From the NCBI RefSeq assembly GCF_048544455.1, contig NC_133538.1, forward strand, positions 20,600,969 to 20,664,968: a stretch of 64,000 nt of DNA, in the 5' to 3' direction. The translations under genes were made by a program, and so were the position numbers. The number at the start of each line of letters is the position of its first letter. Position 1 is the first letter of the stretch. This document shows positions 23,014-35,500 of this stretch, one piece after another. This DNA is from Silene latifolia. Lineage: Eukaryota > Streptophyta > Magnoliopsida > Caryophyllales > Caryophyllaceae. Under the pieces are notes generated by a model. That model was not told where the DNA came from. It was given only the letters and a program-made list of their open reading frames with translations, and did not search any database.

Positions 23014-23843
23014 AGGAATCATCAAAGGGAGAGTTTGGTGGAGTCCTCCCTAAACCACCACTTGTAAATATACTAACCCCTCTAACTTGTATTTATAATT
23101 TTGTTGCATTCCTTTTATCATAAACATAAAATCTTTCCATGAGAGTAAGTGAGGGAGGGTCACAAATGATTTTTGATGAAGGAAGTAACTAGTTTTTAAG
23201 TGTGGGGAAGCTTTTATCGGAGTCAAGGAAATCAAGGAAAATCCGCTGTAAGAGAATCCGAGCGTCTAAGAAGGAAAGCCGCTCGGTTTGTAAAAAGACG
23301 CCCGTATTATTGAGAATCCGCTCGTCTAGCAGGAATCCGAGCATCTGAAGAAGAATCCGCCCGTCTGTTTTCTGCAACATTTTAAGAAAAGTTCCTGTAA
23401 CAGAATCCGCTCGTCTTTAGGAAAAGACGCTCGTCCTACTTCAGAAAAGACGCTGGTCCTCAGCTTGATCCGCTCGTCTTGGCTGCTTCAATTTTTGGAA
23501 AAATCCGTTGTAAGAGAATCCGAGCGTCTTCCCAGGAATCCGCCCGTCCCAAATCAAGGAAATCCGAGCGTCTCAGGCCCGAATCCGCTCGTCTCCTTGC
23601 GGCCTTCACTCTCGATTTTTACAATTTTAATTCTCCCCACCACACAATTTGTGACACATCACCCTTCCTTCCACTTGTATTATAAAAACCCACCTTCGTA
23701 TGACTCCAAAGCATATCCCAAACACTCTTTCATTCCATAAAATCAAAAAGCCCCAATTTCTAGGGTTTCAAAAGCAAGATTCAATCCACATAGAGCATCT
23801 TCATACTTCAACAAATCAAAAATTCCAACTCCACAATCAAAGA
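23014..23843 (+). promoter_or_regulatory. pol-ORF3 spacer with an internal palindrome array and TATA box
   Basis: After pol comes a block shared with element B (GAGAGTTTGGTGGAGTCC, then AAACCACCACTTGTAAATA). Next, about 23236-23600 holds more than fifteen AATCCGCTCG/CCGAGCGTC-type motifs, the same vocabulary as U3. At 23681-23688 there is TATAAAAA, about 160 bp before the ORF3 start. The layout copies that of the LTR promoter, so an internal promoter for ORF3 is inferred. Confidence 0.55.
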
Positions 23844-25301
23844 ATGGGACCAAAGGGATCTTCATTTAGGGATAGAAGAAGACCAAGAGTAAGAGGAAGC
23901 TCTTCTAGTTCTCACATCAACACTCTAAGGAGGGAGCATGAAGAAATTGTGGATCTTACCAAGCTTGATGACTTCTCTAATGTTGAATTCGTAAATGATG
24001 TGCAAAAGCTCGTTTTTCACCGACTTCTTCGTAAGAACATTCTCCCTACTAAGTTTTTATGTCATAGAACTTTAAGGAAGCTTGGGATTTACCATAAAAT
24101 GGAAGCGCTTTTTGAGTTGTTTGGTCTCTCTACCCTATTTCGCATGCACGAACAAACCTACCAATCCCTTGTTCTTGAATTTTTAAGCTTCTTGAAAATC
24201 ACAACCTTGAATAGAACGATTTGCATAGAATTTAGGTTGGAAAGTGTTTCAAGAATGATGACTCTAGTGGAATTTGCTAATGTGCTTGGTCTTGATGTCT
24301 CGCCTACCCGGACATCAAAGCCGAAGAAATATAGTGTTGCTCCCCTATGGAGAGCCATGACCGGCCGAGATTTTATGTACATTAAGGAGTGTCTAGCTTT
24401 CCACATTCAAAACCCTATTTTGAGACTTACTTACCGGTTCCTCTCCGGCACCCTCCTTGCTCGCCGAGACCCGGCAATTGTTAATGAACTCGATCTTGTG
24501 TTCATGGAGTCTTATCTCGATATCCAAGGAAGGGGTGGGTACCATTTTTATGCGCCTCTTGTGCTACTTGAGAAGTGGGCTAAGTTTAGAAACGAAGATG
24601 ATGATGGGATGAAACACATCGTTAATGGAGGGCTCATTATAAAGATTGCAAAGCATTTCAATCCAAAATTTAATGAGAACAATGAGTACACTCCTCTTTC
24701 CGGGAATACAAGGATAAATGAAGACCTCCTTCTTGTGCATCATCATTGGATAACCCTTGAGGGGGTTGATAAAAGGATCAAGTGGATAACAAAGGGGAGT
24801 GATCCAATCTACCTACCCATGACCGGTCTACCAAGAATCTCACCAAGAAGGGGTCCTCTATCACCGATCCCATCCTACCTCATCCCCGCAAACCCAACCC
24901 AAGCAAGGCAAGCACCACCACCACCAAATCCCCAACAACAACAAGAGCAACAACCACAAGATGAGAAAATCAAGATACCTCCCTACCCTTTTCCATATCA
25001 ACCATACAACCACCCTAACCCCTTTATCCTCCCCCGTGATGACTTTGTAACGGGAATTCTCCAAGACTTGCACTTCCGATAATATGAAGCTACCGTGGAC
25101 AACTATTATGCACTTTACTCTCAATTCCACGACATGATTCAACGAGGGAAGATTAGTGAGGAGGGAGCGTTTCCTTCTTGGGCACAAATGGATATACTCT
25201 TCCCAAATTCGGAAAGAGCAAATGAAGGGGCAAATGGGCAACAAGATGAAGGGAGCGACAAATCTTGCGGTGGGGATACGGTGGAGCTTAATAGCGAATA
25301 A
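23844..25301 (+). pseudogene. Athila ORF3 protein (ATHILA ORF-1 family-like; 'env-like' position), element A
   Basis: The start is set at 23844 (MGPKGSSFRDRRRPRVRGSS), after an upstream stretch that is not protein-like. It is a basic Ser/Arg N-terminus followed by a globular domain with FLCHRTLRKLGIYHKMEALF, TYQSLVLEFLSFLKITTLN, EFANVLGLD and VNGGLIIKIAKHFNP. This is the pattern of the plant ATHILA ORF-1 family, then a Pro/Gln-rich linker and a C-terminal piece with GAFPSWAQMDILFP. A TAA at 25080-25082 splits the last 70 codons off in the same frame. I see no clear signal peptide or membrane segment, so the 'envelope' label rests only on position. Function unknown. Confidence 0.8.
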
Positions 25302-27370
25302 GATGAGTTCATGGATCCTAATACAAGTGATGCATCCAAGGAATATGGGATAGTGACCTAGAGGGGGGTGATGGCGATCTCTAGAAGATCTCTTTATAGC
25401 TAGATGGAGCGGGCATGAGGCACCCATCTCAAGCTTAAGTGAAGTTTCCTTATCCCCTCTCTTTATCTTCAATTTTCATGAAATAATTTAATGTTTTATT
25501 AACTTGTACAATATTTATCTTTGGTTTGTTTGGAGAGTCCTAGCAACATGAGGACTAACACCTTGGCCCCATTGAGGTGTTCTTTTTATTGTTCCCACAT
25601 GAAAAATCCAAAATGACAATATATAATTTCATGCATTGCATTTCGTGTGCATGAACTACCCTAAAATTTAGGACATTAGAAATAATGTCTATCTCGGTTT
25701 GGGGAAGTACATGCATACGCAACGGGAGGTAATCAAAATTACGCTCTCCGTCATAAACAAAAACCCATGCATCATGTAGTGTAGCTTAGTATAGCTTGCA
25801 TTTAGTCTAGAAATCATGCATCATACTTACATAATTTCCTATCATATTGGTCATTGATGACAATGCCCATATTAGTGTGGGGATGGAAAATTCTAACTTA
25901 ACTTTTATTAAAAACTCCAAAAAAATTGAAAATTTCGAAAAAAATCAAAAAAATTCAAAAATTGAAAATTCAAAAACAAGTTCATTTCCTTTGTAGTGTA
26001 GTCTTGTATGTATTGTTTGTATATATTATGTTCGTCTATCCTTGTTCACAGCATGGTATGATCTTTCCAATCTCCTTTTTCCTCTTTATGTTAATGACTA
26101 TGTGGCTTTATTTTGATTGATACGGTATAAACAATGTGAATCTAGGACTTGCATTTAGATTATTTGGCATATTAGTTGGTAGAATCATATGCATTAGGAT
26201 GTATATATGTTAATTGCATCATGGCACGTAGTTGCATGTTAGAAAAATTTTTTGAAACCGTCTACTTGGGAAGTTTGACAAGTGTATATAGGCCCTAGTA
26301 GATACTTTTTCTTCTTAAGACTTTGCTTGTTAGAATACTTATAAAACACACTAAGATGTGTCATGCTAGTATCCTTTGACCCATGGATTAAGGCCTAGTC
26401 AAGAGTACCTTGTGGTGTGATAACTCCTTGGCTACCGTTTATTCTAAGGTGACCCTTGAAACCATGCAACCATCATTCATCCATGTTCTACCACATTTTG
26501 TCATCAAAGGAAATGGGCACAAAAAGAAATTGATTTGAGTTCAAGAAATGAAATGAAAAGTGAAATAAAGTTTGCAAAATGCATCAAAAGAAAAGAGGAG
26601 TAACAAAATGAAAACTCCTATGCTTCAAATATAAGGCACCCTCACTACATATGGAGTGACTTTGAAAATGTTCAAAAAGAAATGCAAAAAGTTGAAAGTT
26701 GTCAAGTGTTGAAATGCCAAAAATCAAAAGAAATGGCAAAAAGAAAGTGTTCTCAAATGTTATATGCCACAAGAAATTGGGGGAAAAAACAACAACAAAA
26801 GCAAACTCCCAAATAAAACTCAAATATCTATTGATCCCTTTATCCATCGTATCCATTTTTGTGCATGGTAGAGAGGGGACGACCCTTCTTCTTGTCTAGG
26901 CAAGAATGGGAATTCCGCGATCCTCCAGTGTTTCTAACACCATAGGGAGTCTATTCTTGCCAAAAGCATTTAACTATTGAGGACAAAGGTACCCTAACTT
27001 GACACAACTTGGAGGTGATTTATTGGTATCCTTCTAGGCTTAGTAGTTTGAAGAAATTGCATCTATGAAGGAGTGTATACCCTTGAATTGCTTCCCTTGT
27101 AGATAATTTCCGCCACTTAGATGAGGAAAGTGGCTATTCTTTTGTAGATGCATCCATTACTTGATTTTATATGCTTTAATGCTTGGATGTGTCGCCATTT
27201 TGGCAAGACCCGCCTTGCCTTGCAAGAAGGCATCCTACCTCATGGTTGTCTTGTTGTAAGTTGAAGGGGTGGAGTGAGACCCGCTAATTGTCTCATATCG
27301 GCTATGCTATTAGGTTAGTTTAAATAACGGTCTTGGTCTCTGTCACCTCTTTACTCGGGACGAGCAAAGG
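25302..27370 (+). other. Athila A long 3' non-coding region
   Basis: About 2 kb without credible genes. It includes an A-rich stretch (25910-25980), PPT-like GTGTGGGGATGG near 25874, and a block at 27170-27310 strongly conserved in element B (GATGTGTCGCCATTTTGG onward). The conservation suggests a cis-acting role. Confidence 0.7.
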
Positions 27371-27387
27371 TTCGGTTTGGGGATATT
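27371..27387 (+). promoter_or_regulatory. Athila A polypurine tract region
   Basis: TTCGGTTTGGGGATATT directly precedes the 3' LTR. The same sequence precedes the element B 3' LTR. Confidence 0.75.
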
Positions 27388-29166
27388 TGATGTGACCATT
27401 ATTTGAGCATATTTAGTCCCCGAATTAGCCTTGTTCCCATGATTTTTAGTGCATATTTAGGTGATTTATTGTCTTTAGTCCTTTGTTTTGCATATTCTTC
27501 GAGGTTTTGATCCCTTGGTAGGAAAGGAGTGCAAACCTTGCATTTTCATGGCAAAATAGAGCTAAATTGATTGAATTCAATGACTAAGCATCAAAGAGAA
27601 GACAAGACTAGAAGGCCTTTGTACATATTGTAGTAGTTGGGTAATGATGAGAAAAGATCCTTGCATCTCCGATGAAATCCCCAAGGATTATATGAAGAAG
27701 AAGGAAGAAAAGAAGAAGGGAAGAAGCTGACTCAGAATCCGAGCGGATTGCCCCCTGGACACCCGTCCAAGACAAGGAATCCGAGCATCTTCTTCAGAGG
27801 GACGCTCGTCCAAAAGACCCACAATCCGCCCGTCCAGCCATTGAATCCGCTCGTCCAAAAGCCAGACAATCCGCTCGTCCCGTGCCCTGGACGCTCGGAT
27901 TGTGTTACAGCTATTCCGTTTTCTTCTTGTTCTATGAAGGATGCGCATACCTTGGAAAGACTAGCAAAAAGGAGACTCGCATATTTTTCTGAGAGGAGCG
28001 ATTCCTCAAGGACTTAATCGTCATTTAAGCCCTTAGTAAACCCTAATTTGTGTACCTAATCCCCACTATAAATACCCCATTAGTCTAATTAGATAATCAT
28101 GTTCTTATTATCAATCTTTAGTGTAGTTTATATCATTCTAATCTCTCTTTAATCTTGTAATCAACTTTTAATCAAGCCTTAATACAAATCTCATTTCTTT
28201 AATCTCTCTTTTGTTCATCTTTCATTGTGGGTAATTGAAGATTATTTGGGTTATTATTGGGAGATTGACAACCTTTCAATCAATCATCAAGTACTTCTAT
28301 TATTCTTTGCTTTATTATTGGAATCATTAGTAGGTATAATTCTCTTAATCCCTTTTTAATTATTGTTAATTATCTTCATTTATTCATCATGTTTTACTTT
28401 GTTGGTATAATTGACAACCTTGCTAGAATGTTCAACATGATAATGAGTGAGTAGTTTCCTTAACTAGGGTTAATGGGTAATTAGGGAAAACCAACATGGG
28501 GGATGATTCATGCTTAATTTAATATGTTTTCATAGTTTATTTGCTTGCTTGTTGTGATCTCAACTTATGCACATGATATGTTTGATGAAATGCGAGCCTA
28601 TGAATCCTTGCATTTTTTATCCATCACTTACCTTTTCAATGAGACTTGTAAGACATAAACCAACTCGAGTCTCATTAGACCATGCATATAGTTGAGTAGG
28701 GAAGATTAAGTTGACTTGTAGGTGTTGTACAATCTAATCGATTCGGCTCCAGGACCCAAACTTTCCTAGGATTGTAAGATATAAACCAACTCGATCCATC
28801 ACAACAATAATTGCTTGCTTATAATTTGAGAATATGTTTGTATGATCAATTCCCATGAATCCCCTATGACCCCATGACACCCTAGTGCCTTTTATCAATT
28901 GTTTACATCTCTTTTTAATCATCTTGCTTGTTTACTTTCATTGCTATTTAGTTTAGTGATATTCTATTCCAACCCCAAATTGTGACACCTCAAGACACCG
29001 CTACTTGCAATTGAAAATCTCACTTCAATACCCGTCCCTTGGGATCCGACCTTTACTTGCCTCTTTACTAATAGTAGAGTTGTTTGTGGAGTTATAAATA
29101 TTATTTTGGTCTAGGTGCTCCTAACGACAAGTACCGAAAACTAAACCTCTCAAGAGGGCTCGACCA
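27388..29166 (+). repeat. Athila A 3' LTR
   Basis: 1779 bp, a close match to 17777-19556. It contains the U3 motif cluster (27728-27906) and the TATA box (28067-28074), and ends CTCGACCA before the ATTAT duplication. Confidence 0.93.
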
Positions 29167-29171
29167 ATTAT

Positions 29172-29684
29172 GCCTTGTTTTAGTTGTGTTGTAATAATGG
29201 CCATAAGGCCGTGAATTTGTTTTAATAAGGTTATTTGATGGTGCACTAGTCACCTTTGGGGTATATTTGCTTTCGTGTGCTAGAATAAGTGACCTTTGAA
29301 GTGATTTTGGACTGAACCCAATTTTGCCCATGTGAAACTCGGCCGATTGCCCCATTCACTCCACCGAGTAACTCCTACTCGACCGAGTGGACCGTTTTAC
29401 TCGACCGAGTGAATTGCCTTGACCCTTGTTTTTTCAATACTCGACCGAATATTTAAGGTATCTCTTACCTCGTACCTAGATGAACATGTTGGCCCTACAT
29501 GGGTGATATATACTGAATTGTTTACGTTTGATTATATGGTGTGATAATTTGCAATTAAATGGATTTTTTCAAGGAGTCAATTAATGACAAGAACGATGTG
29601 ATAATCTATGTGATTTAGGTTAATTAACGTGATTTTATTTTGGTTGTATAAAAGCATTATGAAAACATGCAAATTATGTGTCAC
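29172..29684. other. Old insertion-host sequence with ACTCGACCGAGT motifs and a TATA-like box
   Basis: No gene. ACTCGACCGAGT occurs at 29377-29388 and 29399-29410, with a relaxed copy at 29358-29369. TATTTAAG follows at 29450-29457. This copies the Tekay U3 layout, so it is probably part of an old, unrecognised LTR continuous with 16903-17771. Confidence 0.45.
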
Positions 29685-29692
29685 ATAGTGGT

Positions 29693-30532
29693 TAGGGATA
29701 GCAGTGGGTTGGGGACCCGACCCAGACCCTAAGGGTCAGACCCTAATGGGTCGGGTATGGGTCTCATTTTTTCAAACCCAATGGGTATTGGCCGGGTATG
29801 GGTCTTAAGAAAATATTTCGGGTCCGGGTACGTGTCTAAGTTATGAGACCCATATCCGACCCTTAGACCCTTTATTAAAAAAAAAAATTCAAAATCACAA
29901 CTTTTCTGAATTTATACTGGCAGAACGTAGAAACCAAAGAAACTAAAGTCTTTTTCTCTTCCCTCGTCCCATAAAGTGATAAAACCCAAATAAACTCTTC
30001 TGACAATACCACCACTCCACCACTGGCATAAGGAAACCACTACCACAACACTGATATGCGACTGGCGACCACCTCTCTAATAGGCGGCGACCGACAACCA
30101 CCATTAACGGCAGCCAGCGACGGTCAAATGAAGACGTCTATCAAGTACGATATTGATTTTAGGGTTTCGAGTTTGATTCTTTCACATGTATTTGGAGGTA
30201 AAATTAATTTAGGTCTTCTTTGTCTTACTTAATCTCTTTGGCATGTATATTGGATTTGGTAGTGTACAATAGAGATTAATAAACTCATAATGTTAAACTA
30301 GTATGAATTTTTTTTTTTAATATTATAAACCCCATAGCTGTTAATCTTGCTATTAAAGTGGTGAAAAACTCGGACTACGGTAGACCTGCACCCGACCCTT
30401 AGCCATAGGGTCCGGGTATGGGTCCTCAAATTTTAGACCCTTGCGAGTCTGGGTCGGGTACGGGTCCAAAGGGAAAATCTCGGGTCCGGGTCTGGGTGGA
30501 CCCGACCCAGACCCTACCCATTGCCATCCCTA
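29693..30532. mobile_element. Non-autonomous hAT element (840 bp)
   Basis: Terminal inverted repeats are TAGGGATAGCAGTGGG on the left and the complement of CCCATTGCCATCCCTA on the right. A perfect 8-bp duplication ATAGTGGT flanks it (29685-29692 and 30533-30540), as expected of hAT elements. Both ends hold inverted arrays of GGGTCGGGT/GACCCGACCC. The 450-bp AT-rich centre has no ORF, so any movement would need a transposase from elsewhere. Confidence 0.9.
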
Positions 30533-30593
30533 ATAGTGGTCATCTGCATGATTGTGTATTGTGGTCTTTCTTATAAGCGAAAGTATTGATGAT

Positions 30594-32542
30594 TGTAACA
30601 CCCCGATTTATAAAGGAGCCTCTAGCAAGACATTCCCTAATAAATCGGACTGTTACCATCTCGGTTTCCCGAGGTAGTGAATAACAAATTAAACTCCAAG
30701 GCAAATTACATAATTTCTTTAACTTAACTTTTTACAAAACCTCATTTACATCAAATTACAAAGAACTAACATCAATAAAAGTGAAAGTCTTCTAAATGAT
30801 GATCTAGCTACTAAGTCTTCTAATCCAGTGTCTCACGCCCATCAAGCTCCCATCCTATCTCATAAACCTGTCAAGTCTGCTCCCCAATATTTGGATCGTC
30901 ACAGGTGTTCACGAATACACAGGGTCAACCACGAGGTTGAGTAGGGAATACAATGAAACAACAAATTATGATATGCATGCTCCTCCGTCACCTCCACCTC
31001 CATCTCAACTCATATCTCATAACCCGAACGCCCACCATACCGATCCCCTGTAGACTATATATCGACCGTAGCCGATCCGCTACCGCACAGGACACCAGGG
31101 CAAGTCCCGCAGAACTCCCCGGGCCTTATCACAACATCATCATCACCACACCACGTCACCACAACATCCTCCATCTCCAATGCATATGAATGCTCAAGAA
31201 ATTAATGCAACACAATATGTATATCATTGAACCGGTAAATCATAGAATCATGCTTGCCATCAATGTTGTGATAATATACTCAATACGATCAATTCAGTCA
31301 AGCGCATTCCAGGATATGAATCATAACATGAATCAACAACCACGAATCACGCCAACGTTCACGCTTTGGTCATATGTAACACAAACAAGTCAACACAATT
31401 CAACAACAACGATAATAAGTCAAGTGTATTTCCCTACCTTTTCGCAATCCAAGCACACAAGCAATCAATTATGATCCTTCACATATCCATCACCTACATA
31501 ACTTAATTATGTATAATTACCACCTACTCAATCAAATAATCATGCACATAACCTAGACTCATCATAACTTAATAGGAATATCAACTTAAAGAACAAACAC
31601 GATTTTTCCTGATTTTCCAGCACATGACACACTCGGAATAAAATACATAACTAATTCCAGAAAAATCAAATTGATACAAGGCCAATTGGATTGGAACCCC
31701 ATGAGTCTTAGCTACAAATTATATCTAACGTGTTTTTCTCAAATTCCAAACTTATCAAGAGTTTTCAGACTGATTTCCAAAAACTGACAGAAACCGTCGC
31801 ATAAAAAGTATTGATTCATAAAACGAGTTTAAAACATTATTTTGCAGTAATTCCAAATCCTATTATCATCTAGACTATACAAAGATGATGTATGAAGAAG
31901 CCTCATAACTAAATCGACATAAAAATTAGGGTTTCAAATCATTTTCCACAACCAAATCAGATTCGCGGACTTTTCAGCGACATGTTCATAAATAAATCAC
32001 CTAGGACAAACCATAAAGAATTTGACTACGAGATTTTATATGCATAAACTAGACATCAAATAAACAGGACTCTCTTTTCAAACTTTTTGAAGACGAATAC
32101 TTTAAAACAGTATAAACAATGGAATGAAATCGACTTACAAACAGGGAAATCGAATTAGGTTGGAATCGATGAGAAATCTTCAATCAAATGAAAGGCTCGA
32201 CAATCCTTCTTCCTCTCTCTTTCTCTAGGTTTAGAAATGGTTTTATGAATGATAAAATGAAAAGAGGGGAGAGGGAGAGCGGCTCTTAGATTAGGTTTAG
32301 GATAAATGGTGGTTACATGTTCCGGGTAGGGCAAATGGGTTAAACGGGTATGGTCGTTGGGTAAATGTAGATGGGTAATTCTTGACCCAAAAGACAAAAT
32401 GTGATGTAGCCCGACTCAACATATACGATATAAACCCGACTTAATAACATTCACGATATTACGATGCAACCAATATAAAATGTATAATACTAATATATAA
32501 TAATATCCGTTTAATCGATTATATAAAATACGGGGTATTACA
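30594..32542 (-). repeat. LARD 3' LTR (left copy)
   Basis: 1949 bp, nearly identical to 37150-39096 apart from scattered substitutions and a few short indels. It has the CTCGGTTTCCCGAG hairpin at 30660-30673. The 80-codon minus-strand ORF inside it is present in both LTRs only because the LTRs are copies. Confidence 0.92.
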
Positions 32543-35500
32543 AACCTACCCTCCTTAAAAGAAATTTCGTCCCGAAGTTTACCCTCTCTACCAACCAACG
32601 CAAACGAATTATGAAACGCATATACAAAAGTATGTAAGGCACCCACCAAATTGAATATTAAACGCAGTATTACATTCCACCCTCCTTAAAATAAACTTCG
32701 TCCCCGAAGTTTAACCATAACAGAAACACATCATGTAACACTCCAACATAACCCACACAACGCATAACCAATATAGCCAAACTGAGAAATCACACATGAA
32801 AGTATAAATATTTTACAATCCTACCCTCCTTAAACATGGTTACGTCCCCGTAACCTTCATTATTATAACAAAAGTTCTCAAACTACATCGCTAACAATCG
32901 AAAGAGGATAAAAGATTCACAACTCACGCTCAAGTTACTAATCCCTACTAAAGACAATCAATATACAAGCTCTCTCAAGAAAGCTACAGTTACTGCTGCT
33001 ACAACACATCGCCACGGATCGGAGCAAAAGCCACGTTGAATAACTTAAGACTTTTCAGTATTAATCTAGACACTCTTCATATCAATCAATACATGCAATA
33101 ACATTCACAGGATCTGCTTGTCAATCTAATTTATACATTACTACTCAGGTTACAAAGATGAAGATGCCTAGGTGCTCACATATGGTTCATGTCAAATAAC
33201 ATCGTTTCATCAAGGTCACTAAGCAAGATCACTAACGTAACATACCACGATAATCCTATCCGGCGTATTCTCGCGGCGACCTATTTTCCAAGAAATATTG
33301 GTAACATTTATTCATGTGAATAATCAAATTATGAATGGAACAATGCTTTACAAGGTTACCAGTAAAAAATCATTAGTAATTATTCATTTCACTAATCATT
33401 GTAATCTCATACCTTAGAAACATAGGGAATCAATCAACATAAGAAAAGAATTAGGGTCAAAACTTAATAAATCGATTTATGAAAATTTGTAACCTAATAG
33501 GTCCAAATCGACTTTCCTTTACATAACTCATACAGATTTAGGTCAAGACACGAATCACCCATAAAATGAAGACAACCAGTTTCGCAGCACTTATCATCCT
33601 AGAAATATTTTTAATCTTCATAACAAAGGGTTTGGGATTTATTCACGAATGACGAACGCACATTGATTGACAAATTTTACAAACTTATTGGTCGAGTCAA
33701 TCAAGCGAGTAAACAACGATATTGGAAAGTTAACATACAAGACTATCATACATAAAATTTCGTTCTTGGTATTAAATATATTTAAACTGCACCCAACACA
33801 ATGACATAAAAGATTAAATGTATTTAACTACACCAATTTCAACATACCATGTTAACACATAACTCACTTAAATCACCACATTACATTTCCCGCTTTGACA
33901 TTCGTAACTAACCACAACCCACCAATTCACTACATGAACGAACAACATGACCAAATTAACCCACTAATTTGTGACTCCGTTCTAGCTTCATTCCTCCGGA
34001 CTAGCAAATATCATGAAACCATACAACCGACACCATCGGCCGAAATCTCATTCAATTTATACTCACACGACAAAATTTAACTTCATTTTCAAAACTTTTA
34101 CTTTCATACTGGACGGTGAATAACTTTCTTAACATAAATCTTATAACAGAGTCGTCCATAGAATCCATTTACAGCTTACTACGAAACTCAAAATCAGATA
34201 AACTTAATTCAATTCCTTCAAACAATACAAGCTTAGGTGTCGACTCATATTTCATAATTTACAGATTCATCTTATTCATTTCAATCCTATCTTTACTAAT
34301 GAACGACTATTACCTCAACATCGAGGATTTTAGTTGCACTTCTTTACTCGCTTATATTCACGGCTAACACGACTACAGCATTTAATCGGAGACCTTTTAG
34401 ATAGTACACATTCCCTGGTGACGTCTCATCAAAGCATACGATTCGTACCATAAAGTAAAGCAAGTAACTACAAATTAACCGTGTTCAATCAAATTTTTAC
34501 CTCTTTATTATAGATCTATTTATCACAAAGTTGCATGGTCACACAAAGTATAAGTACCAACTCAATTACATGTTAAATTTTAAAACGATTTATCACGTCA
34601 TAAGAACTAGACAAGAGTCTAACCATATAGTAAATATGAGAAGATTATTAGTTTAGATCGGAGGCACACTATAAAATTCCCGTTAAGCTCCTTACGGAAC
34701 CATCGATCAAAAAGGTCATGAGTAATTAACTTAATAATGTAGAAGTCAAACAACTGAAATTACAATTGAGTATTAATAGTTATATGATTCACAATAACAA
34801 CAAAATTACTTCCATATCACACATATGTTTAACATTTTAGCAACCATACCATTCAATTGTATCCATCAACTCAGTATAATTCATTTTCAGCAAAAATAAA
34901 AGATATCGCATAAACAACTTAAACATGTACATATACCATCATATAACTTGTAAAACATTATCTATGACAAAAGATTAGTAAGGTGAACAAGTTCTCTGGT
35001 TTGCACGGTTTGAACAAATAGGCAACTCGCGGCTCAATTAAACGTAACTATAACGACTATCATTTAAACATACGCATGACATGTGAATCATCAAAGGGTT
35101 ATCTCATTATAATTCGACAGTTCGAGAATATATTTCAAATATCGTAACTATATCGTAACTATATCAACTATATTTCAAATATCGTGACAATTGCAACAAT
35201 CACCTTAGCATTTCATGACAATACAACTATGAACATATCCAATAAAGAACAACAACACTATTTTATTATCATATCATAAGTTTAGGTTCAATCAAATAAA
35301 TTAATGCAATGAAAGTAATAAGTATAACTATAGGCACACAGACTCACATAAAAGACATGAGAACTCAGATGACATCCTACATGTGTGAACATTTAGACAT
35401 ACTCATTACTACCATCCATGTGTAAACATTTAAACATAATTATTATAAATATTCACGCGAGTATATTAGAACAATCAAGTTAACATTTAACGCCACCAAC

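Larger units (their letters stand above)
17777..29166 (+). mobile_element. Athila-type LTR retrotransposon A: pol only, gag-protease missing
   Basis: The element is 11390 bp, with LTRs of 1780 and 1779 bp starting TGATGTGACC and ending GCTCGACCA. It is flanked by perfect duplications ATTAT (17772-17776 and 29167-29171). The primer-binding site TGGCGCCGTTGTCGGGGA is the Tat/Athila type. The internal order is leader, pol (19699-23013), palindrome array, Athila-type ORF3 (23844-25301), long 3' non-coding region, polypurine tract. There is no capsid, zinc knuckle or protease domain anywhere inside. The LTR copies differ at scattered positions, so the insertion is not recent. Compare element B, which has the opposite content. 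Confidence 0.93.

Noticed and set aside
23465..23740. Pro/Ser-rich ORFs before ORF3 of Athila A
   Set aside because: They are frames through the AATCCG-type array; all three frames look equally open and repetitive.
23844..25301. ORF3 as a true viral envelope protein
   Set aside because: No signal peptide, furin-like site or membrane anchor is visible. Position after pol is the only support, so function was left unknown.
32155..32397. 80-codon minus-strand ORF repeated identically at 38709-38951
   Set aside because: The two sites are the two LTRs of the LARD. Identity is explained by retrotransposition and no domain is recognisable.
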